The translations under genes were made by a program, and so were the position numbers. From assembly GCA_050949175.1 (NCBI GenBank), contig JBMNFG010000012.1, forward strand, positions 8,068 through 72,067: 64,000 nucleotides of DNA, in the 5' to 3' direction. The notes beneath the pieces are model-generated. The model worked only from the letters and a program-made list of their open reading frames with translations, was not told where the DNA came from and ran no database searches. Shown here one piece after another: positions 8,045 through 15,672 of the stretch (position 1 is the stretch's first letter; each line of letters starts with the position of its first letter). The DNA comes from UBA4971 sp900019985 (GTDB lineage: Bacteria; Bacillota; SHA-98; UBA4971).

Positions 8045-8401
8045 GTGAAGCAAAGCAAATCAGGAAATGAACAGAGTATTGTTGAGGCTGATAGGCCTGT
8101 GCCGACTGAGAATTCCCAAGATACGCTAACACTAAGTGAAAGCACTAAGAATGATATTATTACGAGGCTAAGACGTATCGAAGGCCAAGCCAGAGGAATC
8201 CAGAGGATGGTTGAGGAAGGGCGATCCTGCGAAGACATTATAATCCAGGTTGCTGCATTGAAAGCAGCTATTACTCAGGTAGGCGTCGCAATAGCAGGAT
8301 CACACCTGGTTGACTGTGTTGTCCAGAGTGTTTCCTCAGGAGAAGAGGATTGTTGCGATAAACTTGCAGTTTTCGCAAGGCTTTTCAGCAAGCTTGCGTA
8401 A
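8045..8401 (+). CDS. csoR: CsoR/DUF156-family metal- or sulfide-sensing transcriptional repressor
   Basis: 118 aa with an extended polar N-terminus of about 34 residues, then the DUF156 helical fold: RLRRIEGQARGIQRMVEEG and the metal site residues Cys62, His87 and Cys91 (Cys, then His-x3-Cys). That triad is the Cu(I) CsoR pattern; the persulfide sensor CstR lacks the His. Extra Cys103-Cys104 lie near the C-terminus. It starts with GTG at 8045 after GGGAGGTG. It precedes trxA, with no copper pump visible nearby, so a redox role is possible. The operator at 7601-7627 fits this family. Confidence 0.88.
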   Translation: MKQSKSGNEQSIVEADRPVPTENSQDTLTLSESTKNDIITRLRRIEGQARGIQRMVEEGRSCEDIIIQVAALKAAITQVGVAIAGSHLVDCVVQSVSSGEEDCCDKLAVFARLFSKLA

Positions 8402-8471
8402 TACTGATTGATAGATGAATGAAAAACTCTGATATGACAAATCTGTAAAACGAGGAAAGGAAGGGTCGGAT

Positions 8472-8798
8472 ATGGCAAAAGGCGTTGTTGAAGTCAAGGA
8501 CTCGACATTCGAAGAAGAGGTTCTAAAAGCTGCTGAGCCCGTGCTTGTAGATTTTTGGGCTGAATGGTGCGGTCCGTGCCGTATGATGGCTCCCGTACTG
8601 GAGCAAATAGCACAGACGTACTCCGGAAGAATGAAAGTAGCGAAGCTGAACGTAGATGAGAATCCCGCGTCAGCCGGTGCGTATGGAATCATGAGTATAC
8701 CTACGCTTATCCTCTTTAAAGATGGGGAAGTCGTAGAGCGCTTTGTCGGATTCAGGCCTAAGCTTGAACTTGAAAGGCTTATTGACGCTAAGCTATAA
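8472..8798 (+). CDS. trxA: Thioredoxin
   Basis: 108 aa, a complete thioredoxin. The active site is WCGPC at residues 32-36 (Cys33, Cys36), with the cis-proline region SIPTLILFKDGE. A cytoplasmic dithiol reductant. It lies 70 bp after csoR on the same strand, probably in one transcription unit with that repressor. Confidence 0.96.
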   Translation: MAKGVVEVKDSTFEEEVLKAAEPVLVDFWAEWCGPCRMMAPVLEQIAQTYSGRMKVAKLNVDENPASAGAYGIMSIPTLILFKDGEVVERFVGFRPKLELERLIDAKL

Positions 8799-8885
8799 AG
8801 ACTAAGCGCAAGTACATCAGCCAGGTGCAGGTGGGTCGACTTGCGGTCGCCGGTGATTGCGGGAAGCGGTGCAAGAATTAGGCCG
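8799..8885. other. Spacer after trxA
   Basis: No convincing terminator or gene between trxA and the first repeat array of the 8.8-10.1 kb gap. Confidence 0.3.
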
Positions 8886-9062
8886 CTCGCTTTCGGTAGG
8901 GCTTTTCCTAAGGTGCCTACACTCCCTTCCGGGCAGGATTATTCCCAAGGCGCCTACGCTCGCTTCCGGGAAGGATCATTCCCAAGGCAGCTACAGGCAC
9001 CTACGCTCGTTCCGGGCAACAGGCGCCTACGCTCGTTCCGGGCAGGACTCTCCCCAAGGTTC
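8886..9062. repeat. Degenerate GC-rich tandem repeat, about 36 bp (shorter copies near 27)
   Basis: The core GCGCCTACGCTCGTTCCGGG recurs with changes near 8915, 8952, 8997 and 9025, usually followed by CAGGAT and TTCCCAAGG. Open frames crossing it on both strands are repeat artefacts without any family resemblance. Confidence 0.8.
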
Positions 9063-9221
9063 CTCGGATCGAAGTGCGGTCCCCGGGTGCAACACCGGCG
9101 ACCGTGCATCGCTAGCAGGGTTTTCCCACAACCGGCAGTTTCTTGTGATAATCCACTTGGTGGACGATTGGCTTTCTCCATAAGCCGATAAAGCGATTCT
9201 AACCTCTTCCGTGTAACGAGC

Positions 9222-10032
9222 TGGCTCTCCAGGTGAACCACTTAGATTCGTTTGAGGCTCCTTTTATCGCATAATGGCTCATGCCGTGAGCTAATGATAC
9301 TGATCTTAACACTCTCTCGCTACTGATCGGCTCTTCGTTGTGAGCCGTTCCGGCCTATTTGGGCCTGTTCGGGCCTCATAGCGCGATTCGATGGCTCACA
9401 TGGTGAGCCGATTGTGTTTGTTTTGTGCTTATTTGTGCTTATAAGACTGCTGAATGGCTCTCCCTATGTGCCAATCAAAGCGATCTTCAGGACCTCTCAG
9501 TATCCTAATAGCTCAAGTTGTGAGCCAAGCAGCATAGTTTTGGGCCCTCGTGGCGTTGGCCCCTGGGCCTCCGCATTCGGGGCTCAGTTCCGTGGCCACG
9601 AGGCCATTCCGCTTCATTGGGGAGGCTCTCCTATGCGGATTGGCTCATCCAGAAAGCCATCAAAGGGTATTTAGAGGTCTCTTCAGCTGCAGGATGGTTC
9701 ATGAAGTGAGCCACCTGGCGCGGTCTTACGGCTTTTTGATGCAGGAATGGCTCAAGTTGTGAGCCAAGCAGGGCAATGTGACGACTTCGGCAGGGCAGAA
9801 CGGCTAACCTGATGAGCCAAGTGGCGCGATTTGAGAGGCGATTGGTCGTTGGATGGCTCGGTGAGTGAGCCAACTATCGTAAGCCTAAGGTTTTCAGTTA
9901 GAAAAACGGCTCACGCCGTGAACCAATCACCTTAAGCCTGAGCTCTTTTAGGTAGAGAAGCGGCTCACGGCATGAACCGATCGCGATGATTCGAAGGTTT
10001 ATACGTAGAAAAGCAGCTCACGCCGTGAACCG
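9222..10032. repeat. Array of about 15 imperfect 19-bp palindromes at 53-bp period
   Basis: Palindromes of the form TGGCTCAnnnnnTGAGCCA begin at 9222, 9275, 9328, 9392, 9455, 9509, 9579 (weak), 9641, 9695, 9748, 9801, 9854, 9907, 9961 and 10014. Most steps are 53 or 54 bp; four are 62-70. The 34-bp intervals also resemble one another in the last few units (for example GCCTnAGGTTTT, then GTAGAAAAG), so the true unit is the whole 53 bp, with the palindrome its best-conserved part. It ends about 95 bp upstream of the formimidoyltransferase start. Confidence 0.92.
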
Positions 10033-10125
10033 ATCAGGCCGCAAGGAACGCGGAATTCCGGAAGGAAAGATAACGTCCTTGGCGAAATAAGGCGTATACA
10101 CGATGTAGGAGGAAGAATATAGCCT

Positions 10126-11028
10126 ATGAGAACCAAAATCGTTGAATGCGTCCCTAATTTCAGTGAAGGCAGAAGGCCGGAGGTAGTGCTGGAGATTGTT
10201 GAAGCTGTAAGGAGCGTTCCGGGGGTAAGGCTTCTGGACTGGTCTTCTGATGTGGACCATAATCGCTCCGTCCTGACTTTTGTAGGTGAACCTGCGGCAG
10301 TAAAGGATGCAGCGTTCAGAGGGATTTCTCGCGCTGCTGAGCTGATAGATATGGAAAAGCATGAAGGCGAGCATCCCCGTATCGGAGCTACAGATGTCGT
10401 TCCGTTTGTGCCGGTGAGCGGAGTCACCATGGAAGAGTGCGTAGAGCTGGCACGAGACTTGGGTCAAGAAGTCGCAAGTAAACTTCGCATCCCGGTGTAC
10501 CTTTATGAGGAAGCAGCTACACGAGAGGAACGCCGGAATCTCGCCACTATCAGGAGAGGGGAGTATGAAGGCCTCAAGAAAGAAATCGGCCTCCCTGAAC
10601 GGCGCCCTGACTTCGGCGAACCTGTTATGCATCCAACTGCAGGCGCAATAGTGATAGGGGCTCGCAACTACCTGATTGCATATAACATTAACCTCAGCAC
10701 CTCTGATGTGTCTATTGCAAAAAAGATAGCTCAGCGGGTCAGAGCATCAAGCGGCGGCTTAATGTATGTGAAAGCCCTCGGCATTATGCTGGAAGACAAG
10801 AACCTGGCTCAGGTTTCCATGAACCTTACGAACTTCGAAAAGACTCCTATCCATGTAGTCTTCAATCTGGTAAAGACAGAAGCCGAACGCTACGGCGTGT
10901 CTATTGTAGGCAGTGAACTAATAGGCCTTGCACCTATGAAAGCCCTATTGGATGCTGCTGTCTATTACTTGAGACTTGAAGATTTCTCCCCAGATCGGGT
11001 ATTAGAGGCCAGGATATTTAGCGAATAG
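10126..11028 (+). CDS. ftcD: Glutamate formimidoyltransferase (stand-alone)
   Basis: 300 aa, the formiminotransferase part only of the FTCD family. It starts MRTKIVECVPNFSEGR and contains the folate-binding and catalytic region HPRIGATDVVPFVP. It moves the formimino group of N-formimino-L-glutamate to tetrahydrofolate. The ATG at 10126 has AGGAGGAAG upstream. The partner cyclodeaminase is a separate gene at 12673, with hutI between them, so the three form a histidine-degradation set. Formiminoglycine from purine fermentation is an alternative donor. Confidence 0.94.
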   Translation: MRTKIVECVPNFSEGRRPEVVLEIVEAVRSVPGVRLLDWSSDVDHNRSVLTFVGEPAAVKDAAFRGISRAAELIDMEKHEGEHPRIGATDVVPFVPVSGVTMEECVELARDLGQEVASKLRIPVYLYEEAATREERRNLATIRRGEYEGLKKEIGLPERRPDFGEPVMHPTAGAIVIGARNYLIAYNINLSTSDVSIAKKIAQRVRASSGGLMYVKALGIMLEDKNLAQVSMNLTNFEKTPIHVVFNLVKTEAERYGVSIVGSELIGLAPMKALLDAAVYYLRLEDFSPDRVLEARIFSE

Positions 11029-11078
11029 GACTGCTTTCGCAAAGGTCTCAATAGGAGGCTGTGAAGAGAGTCATTGGG

Positions 11079-11322
11079 GCTTCGCTGGAGGTCCAAGTAA
11101 AGGTTTAAAGGTTTCGGTCGAGGTCATAGCAAAAGTCTACGTCGAAGTTCCGGAAGTTTTCGTGGAAGTCTTAGTAAAAGCCTTCGGTCGAGGTTTTAGT
11201 GAAGATTTTCCCGGTGTATACATAGAGGCCTTGCCCGAGGTCTAGCAAAGATTCGGTTGACGCTTTGTTAAGGTTTCTGATGAGATTTCCGTAAAGGCTT
11301 TCATAGAGTTTTAGGGAATCGT
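11079..11322. repeat. Degenerate 24-bp tandem repeat between ftcD and hutI
   Basis: About ten units close to GTTTTCGGTCGAGGT, then TTAGTAAAA. Five or more are exactly 24 bp (for example 11079-11102 and 11111-11134); others are 21-23 bp. Stops in every frame rule out coding. Confidence 0.8.
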
Positions 11323-11359
11323 CAAAAGGGAGCTACTAAACGAAAGCCGGTGATGCCTG

Positions 11360-12673
11360 GTGAATACCGGAGAACAGCTGATTCATGCCGATTTGCTGGT
11401 TGAAGATGCGTCGGAGGTTGTTACCTTTGCCCGAGAGGTCCCGGGTAACGGTGCAGCGGGTCCCCGCACCGGGTCTTCCATGCGTAACTTGGGAATAATC
11501 TCCGGCGGGAGCGTAGCTGCTTACCAGGGGCGCATCGTAGCAATAGGGAGAGCTCATGAGGTCAGAAAGAAAATCCGTCTGACTCAGGATGCAGAAGTGA
11601 TAGATGCCAAAGGTAAAGTCATTTTGCCGGGGTTCGTGGATTCCCATACTCACCTGGTTTTTGCCGGATCTCGGGAAAAGGAGTTTATCCAAAGGGCCGA
11701 AGGCAAAACTTATCTTGAGATACTAGCAAGCGGCGGCGGGATCCTCTCAACAGTCAAGGCTACACGTGATGCCAGCCACTCGCAGCTTCTGGAAATAGGC
11801 CTTAAGAATCTCGACATGATGCTATGCCACGGAACCACCACTGTCGAGGCAAAGAGCGGTTACGGGCTGTCTGTTGAAGAGGAGCTGAAAATCCTTCGCG
11901 TTATAAAAGATCTTGATAGGCTTCACCCGGTTGACGTGGTCAGCACCTTTATGGGTGCACACGCTGTGCCCCGGGAGTATGCAGGCGACACAGAAGGCTA
12001 TGTCCGGCATGTGATTGAAGAGCAGCTCCCTGCAGTCAAGGAAGAGGGACTGGCAGAGTTTTGCGATGTCTTTTGTGAGGAAGGAGTCTTCTCAGTTGAA
12101 CAATCAAGGCGGATCTTAGAGGCGGGACTGGCTCTGGGCCTTCTCCCCAAGATTCATGCAGATGAAATGGGAGCAACAGGCGGAGCCGAGCTTGCAGCTG
12201 AGATCAGTGCTGTTTCTGCTGAGCATTTGCTTTACTCTTCGGAAGAAGGTATTCACAAGATGGCGGAAGCCGGGGTCATAGCGATACTCCTTCCTGCAAC
12301 TTCGTTTACTCTCGGCTTCGGCCGGTACGCTGATGCCAGGGCATTTATGCGAGCAGGATGTCCTGTAGCTCTCGCTACTGACTTCAATCCCGGCACCAGC
12401 CCGACACTGTCTATGCAGTTCGTCATGAACGTGGCAGCCCTAGGCATGAAGCTCCATCCCGCAGAGATCCTTTGTGCAGCGACCATCAATGCTGCGTATG
12501 GGTTGAACCGTGGGGACTCCATAGGTAGCCTCGAGGTAGGAAAGCTTGCAGATATGGTCGTAGCAAATGTCGGCACGTATCTTGGAATCCCATATAAACC
12601 AGGCACGAATATCGTGGACAAGGTGATCAAAAGAGGAAGGCTTGTTGTGGATGAAGGGAGGCTCGTGGTATAG
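11360..12673 (+). CDS. hutI: Imidazolonepropionase
   Basis: 437 aa, an amidohydrolase-fold metal enzyme that opens imidazolone-5-propionate to N-formimino-L-glutamate, the third step of histidine degradation. Metal site GFVDSHTHLVFAGSR, KSGYGL, HADEMGATGGAELA and the late ATDFNPGTSPT are all present. The N-terminus has an extra Gly/Arg-rich insert (about residues 30-45). It starts with GTG at 11360; the ribosome binding site is weak. Its TAG overlaps the GTG of the cyclodeaminase by one base. HutH and HutU are not in this window. Confidence 0.95.
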   Translation: MNTGEQLIHADLLVEDASEVVTFAREVPGNGAAGPRTGSSMRNLGIISGGSVAAYQGRIVAIGRAHEVRKKIRLTQDAEVIDAKGKVILPGFVDSHTHLVFAGSREKEFIQRAEGKTYLEILASGGGILSTVKATRDASHSQLLEIGLKNLDMMLCHGTTTVEAKSGYGLSVEEELKILRVIKDLDRLHPVDVVSTFMGAHAVPREYAGDTEGYVRHVIEEQLPAVKEEGLAEFCDVFCEEGVFSVEQSRRILEAGLALGLLPKIHADEMGATGGAELAAEISAVSAEHLLYSSEEGIHKMAEAGVIAILLPATSFTLGFGRYADARAFMRAGCPVALATDFNPGTSPTLSMQFVMNVAALGMKLHPAEILCAATINAAYGLNRGDSIGSLEVGKLADMVVANVGTYLGIPYKPGTNIVDKVIKRGRLVVDEGRLVV

Positions 12674-13368
12674 TGACTGAAAAAGAGGGCGGTATTGGAG
12701 AACTGACTGTCTCCGAGTATGTCCAATCTGTTGCTGAAGGGTGCCCCACACCCGGGGGCGGAAGCGTCTCGTCGTTAATAGCAAGCCTTTCATCTGCTCT
12801 GTTGTGCATGGTAGGCTCACTAACTGCCAGGCGGCTGGAGTCGAAGAAGGCACGGGGATGTTTCGAAACCCGAGGTGACACTTGTTGTGAAGAAGAAGAC
12901 CCCGAACTTGGGTTTATCCGAGAAGTCGTGAGCCGTGCCCACCGGATGAAAGAGGATTTGTTGACCCTTGCCCATGAAGATGCTGCATCTTACGACAGAG
13001 TAATCGCTGCTTACAGGTTAAGCAAAGATACTGAAGAAGAGAAGCAGGCAAGGTCCCAGGCTATTCAAGACGCATTTAAAGGCGCGTGTCTTGTCCCGGC
13101 TAAAGTCGTCAAGCTTTCCCTGGAAGCGCTGCGCCTTTCAGAGGCCATGGCTGAACACGGGATGAAGAGCGCTTTGTCAGACGTTGCGGTTGCATGTCTT
13201 GCTGCCTGGGCCGGAATGCGCGGCGCATACTTCAATGTTAGGATTAACTTAGAGTGCATCAAGGACGAGCCTTTCGTCCGACAGATGCAAGATGACGTGA
13301 CAAGCTGCTTATCTCAAGGCCGCGATATTTACGAGAGAGTTATGGCTCGTATGGAACAGGAGCTGTAG
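12673..13368 (+). CDS. fchA: Formimidoyltetrahydrofolate cyclodeaminase / methenyl-THF cyclohydrolase family
   Basis: 231 aa, all-helical FTCD C-terminal domain family. The start shows TPGGGSVSSLIASLSSAL, matching the glycine-rich folate-binding loop of the family. It releases ammonia from 5-formimino-THF to give 5,10-methenyl-THF. It starts with GTG at 12673 sharing a base with the hutI stop, so translation is coupled. With ftcD and hutI it completes formimino transfer to folate. Confidence 0.92.
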   Translation: MTEKEGGIGELTVSEYVQSVAEGCPTPGGGSVSSLIASLSSALLCMVGSLTARRLESKKARGCFETRGDTCCEEEDPELGFIREVVSRAHRMKEDLLTLAHEDAASYDRVIAAYRLSKDTEEEKQARSQAIQDAFKGACLVPAKVVKLSLEALRLSEAMAEHGMKSALSDVAVACLAAWAGMRGAYFNVRINLECIKDEPFVRQMQDDVTSCLSQGRDIYERVMARMEQEL

Positions 13369-13427
13369 GTTTCACGTTTGAACCTGTAGGTTTTACGTTT
13401 GGAGCTCTAGGTTTCACGTTTAGGGGC
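13365..13427. repeat. Three 21-bp tandem repeats at the end of the cyclodeaminase gene
   Basis: GTAGGTTTCACGTTTGAACCT, GTAGGTTTTACGTTTG and CTAGGTTTCACGTTTAG follow one another at 21-bp steps. The first unit overlaps the cyclodeaminase stop codon. Confidence 0.8.
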
Positions 13428-13491
13428 TAACTAAGGGTTCGCGATACAAAGCAAATCCGAACCGGTCTGAATAGAAGAGGGGTGATGTGAT

Positions 13492-14013
13492 ATGTCTAGA
13501 AAGGCTCTTGTTGTAATAGACATGCTGCGAGATTTCCTCGAGCCTGACGGCAGGCTCTACATTGGCCCTACATCAAAGGATGTAATCGAAGCGGTAAGGC
13601 AAGAGGTTGAGAAGGCCAGGGCTTCCGGATGGCCGGTAGTCTATATATGTGATTCTCACAGCGAAGATGATTCTGAGTTTGAGATGTTCCCGTCCCACTG
13701 TGTTACCGGGACTCCCGGCGCAGATGTAGTCGATGAGCTGAAGCCTCGTCCGGGGGATAAGACCATTCCCAAGCGACGCTACAGCGGTTTCTTCCAGACA
13801 GACCTGGACCTTACCTTAAGAGAGCTTGGTGTAGACGAGATCGTACTGGTAGGCGTTTGCACAAACATTTGTTGTCTATACACTGCAGCAGACGCCAGGA
13901 ACCTGAACTACAAAGTCACAGCCGTTAGAGATGCCATGTCATCTTTTGACGAAGCTGCACATGAGTACGCTTTGAAAGAAATGGAGAAGACTCTCGGTGT
14001 AACCGTCATTTAA
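13492..14013 (+). CDS. Isochorismatase-fold cysteine hydrolase, nicotinamidase-like
   Basis: 173 aa. The catalytic triad Asp10 (VVIDMLRDF), Lys94 (KRRYSGF) and Cys127 (CTNICC) is visible. The metal ligands of nicotinamidase also seem present: Asp54 and His56 in DSHSEDD, and His69 in SHCVTGTPGAD. It would hydrolyse nicotinamide to nicotinate in NAD salvage. Another amide in this superfamily is possible. The ATG at 13492 follows AGAGGGGTGATG. It lies alone between fchA and folP. Confidence 0.85.
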   Translation: MSRKALVVIDMLRDFLEPDGRLYIGPTSKDVIEAVRQEVEKARASGWPVVYICDSHSEDDSEFEMFPSHCVTGTPGADVVDELKPRPGDKTIPKRRYSGFFQTDLDLTLRELGVDEIVLVGVCTNICCLYTAADARNLNYKVTAVRDAMSSFDEAAHEYALKEMEKTLGVTVI

Positions 14014-14063
14014 CGCCTTTTCAACTAAGCCGCCAAAAGTGTTGCCAAGGAGGGAACGCTTTC

Positions 14064-15314
14064 GTGGAAAGCAGCATATCACAGCGAAAGAAACATCATA
14101 ATGCCCGTGCTCTCGTTATTGAGTCCCAACAGGATCTGATTTCTGCCATTCAAAAAGTCGGTGCCTCTCCCCACGGTACCAAGATCATGTCTGAAAAAGG
14201 CATGCTTCGGGCGATCCTGCTTGAGGAGATAACCTTTAAACAGGCAATAATCATCAAACAGGAAATGCTGTCAAAAGGGGGAGACGCTGCTGTACACGCT
14301 AAGGTAGCCGCTCTTACCGGTGATTATACGGATGTCCTGCTCATGGGCACACTCAGGCAGCTTCAGAGGGCAGCGGAAGGCCTCATGCGCCAACCTTTCG
14401 GTTTGCGCCGGATTGGAGAAGAGATTCTCGAGGTCCTGGACGCACTGGAACCCTCCGCCGGCAGGATCCTTCAACTCGGAGAGCATACCCTGGAGCTAGG
14501 CAGCAAGACCTATGTCATGGGCATTCTCAACACAACACCTGACTCGTTTTCTGACGGCGGCAAACGCATGACTGTGGAGAGAGCGGTAGAACACGCCTGG
14601 CGTCTTGTGGAAGAAGGGGCGGACATTATTGATATCGGCGGCGAATCCACAAGGCCGGGTTCTACGCCTGTTCCTGCAGAAGAAGAAATCCAGAGAGTGG
14701 TTCCGGTTATTGAGGCCCTCGGAAAGGACTTTCCGGCACCTATCTCAGTGGACACATATAAGAGTGAAGTAGCAGAAGCAGCTCTCGGCGCAGGCGCGCA
14801 TATGATTAACGATATTTCAGGCCTGACGATAGACCCTCGTCTCGGAGAGGTTGTGGCGGAAGCCAAAGTCCCCATTGTCATTATGCACATGAAAGGCCGG
14901 CCAAAAGATATGCAGGAGAATCCGCAATACGAGTCGGTCGTATCCGAGGTGGCAAGATTCCTCCGTGATGCTGCCGAGAAAGCTAAAGAATATGGTATAC
15001 CCGCAGAAAACATAATCATTGATCCGGGGATCGGGTTTGGCAAAACCTGCGCCCACAATCTTGAGCTCCTTAGGAAGCTCAAGGAGCTAAGAAGCCTAGG
15101 TTATCCGATTCTCATAGGCACATCCCGCAAAGGATTCATAGGACGGACGCTGGGACTTCCGGTGGAAGACAGAGTCGAAGGCACGTCTGCCACGGTTGCC
15201 CTTGCGATAGCGTCCGGTGTGGATATTGTCCGTGTTCACGATGTAAAGCAGATTACCAGGGTGGCTCGGATGTCTGATGCTATCGTAAGGGGAGGGAGCG
15301 CCTGTGAAGAGTGA
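14064..15314 (+). CDS. folP: Dihydropteroate synthase with N-terminal extension
   Basis: 416 aa, about 140 longer than a minimal enzyme. The TIM-barrel part begins near residue 150 with VMGILNTTPDSFSDGG, followed by DIGGESTRPG, NDISGL, IVIMHMKGRP, DPGIGFGKT and LIGTSRKGFIG. It joins pABA to hydroxymethyl-dihydropterin diphosphate. The N-terminal block (residues 1-140) has no recognised catalytic motif; similar long forms occur in anaerobic Bacillota. It starts with GTG at 14064 and overlaps folB by 11 bp. Confidence 0.95.
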   Translation: MESSISQRKKHHNARALVIESQQDLISAIQKVGASPHGTKIMSEKGMLRAILLEEITFKQAIIIKQEMLSKGGDAAVHAKVAALTGDYTDVLLMGTLRQLQRAAEGLMRQPFGLRRIGEEILEVLDALEPSAGRILQLGEHTLELGSKTYVMGILNTTPDSFSDGGKRMTVERAVEHAWRLVEEGADIIDIGGESTRPGSTPVPAEEEIQRVVPVIEALGKDFPAPISVDTYKSEVAEAALGAGAHMINDISGLTIDPRLGEVVAEAKVPIVIMHMKGRPKDMQENPQYESVVSEVARFLRDAAEKAKEYGIPAENIIIDPGIGFGKTCAHNLELLRKLKELRSLGYPILIGTSRKGFIGRTLGLPVEDRVEGTSATVALAIASGVDIVRVHDVKQITRVARMSDAIVRGGSACEE

Positions 15315-15672
15315 CAAGATAACCTTGCGCAACATGGTGTTCTACGGGTATCACGGGGTATTCGAAGGTGAAAAGGAGCTGGGGCAGAGATTTGAAGTTG
15401 ATGTCGAGTTGCATATGGACCTTTCGGTTCCCGGGCAAACTGATGACCTGGAGCAGGGGATTAATTACGTCGACGTGTACACGATCGTGCAAACTATTGT
15501 CCAGGAGAGGACTTACGATTTGGTCGAAGCTGTAGCCGAAAACATTGCAGAGACGATCCTTGATGCATACTCAGTGGATTATGTTGTCGTAAGGGTGAGA
15601 AAGCCCAGTGTCGCAATGGGCGGCGTAATAGATTACGTTGAGGTTGAGATTACAAGGCCAGGCCGGAGGTGA
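15304..15672 (+). CDS. folB: Dihydroneopterin aldolase
   Basis: 122 aa. It shows the family start ITLRNMVFYGYHGVFEGE with the catalytic Tyr and Glu, LVEAVAENIAE and VRVRKPSVAMGG. It cleaves dihydroneopterin to 6-hydroxymethyl-dihydropterin. GTG start inside the end of folP; its stop overlaps the next start as GTGA. Middle gene of folP-folB-folK. Confidence 0.96.
   Translation: MKSDKITLRNMVFYGYHGVFEGEKELGQRFEVDVELHMDLSVPGQTDDLEQGINYVDVYTIVQTIVQERTYDLVEAVAENIAETILDAYSVDYVVVRVRKPSVAMGGVIDYVEVEITRPGRR

Noticed and set aside
7709..8238. Minus-strand frames of 107-114 codons upstream of csoR
   Set aside because: They read through the 45-bp repeat and the csoR gene in antisense; the repeated peptide is a product of the array.
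8841..9241. Open frames of about 95-116 codons on both strands after trxA
   Set aside because: They cross the GC-rich repeat in several frames at once, have no ribosome binding site or family resemblance, and reflect lack of stops in repeats.
9222..10032. CRISPR array
   Set aside because: Spacing of 53 bp is suggestive, but the repeats are only 19 bp and differ from unit to unit, the intervals resemble each other, and no cas gene is in the window.
14510..15082. 190-codon minus-strand frame over folP
   Set aside because: Antisense to the catalytic part of dihydropteroate synthase.
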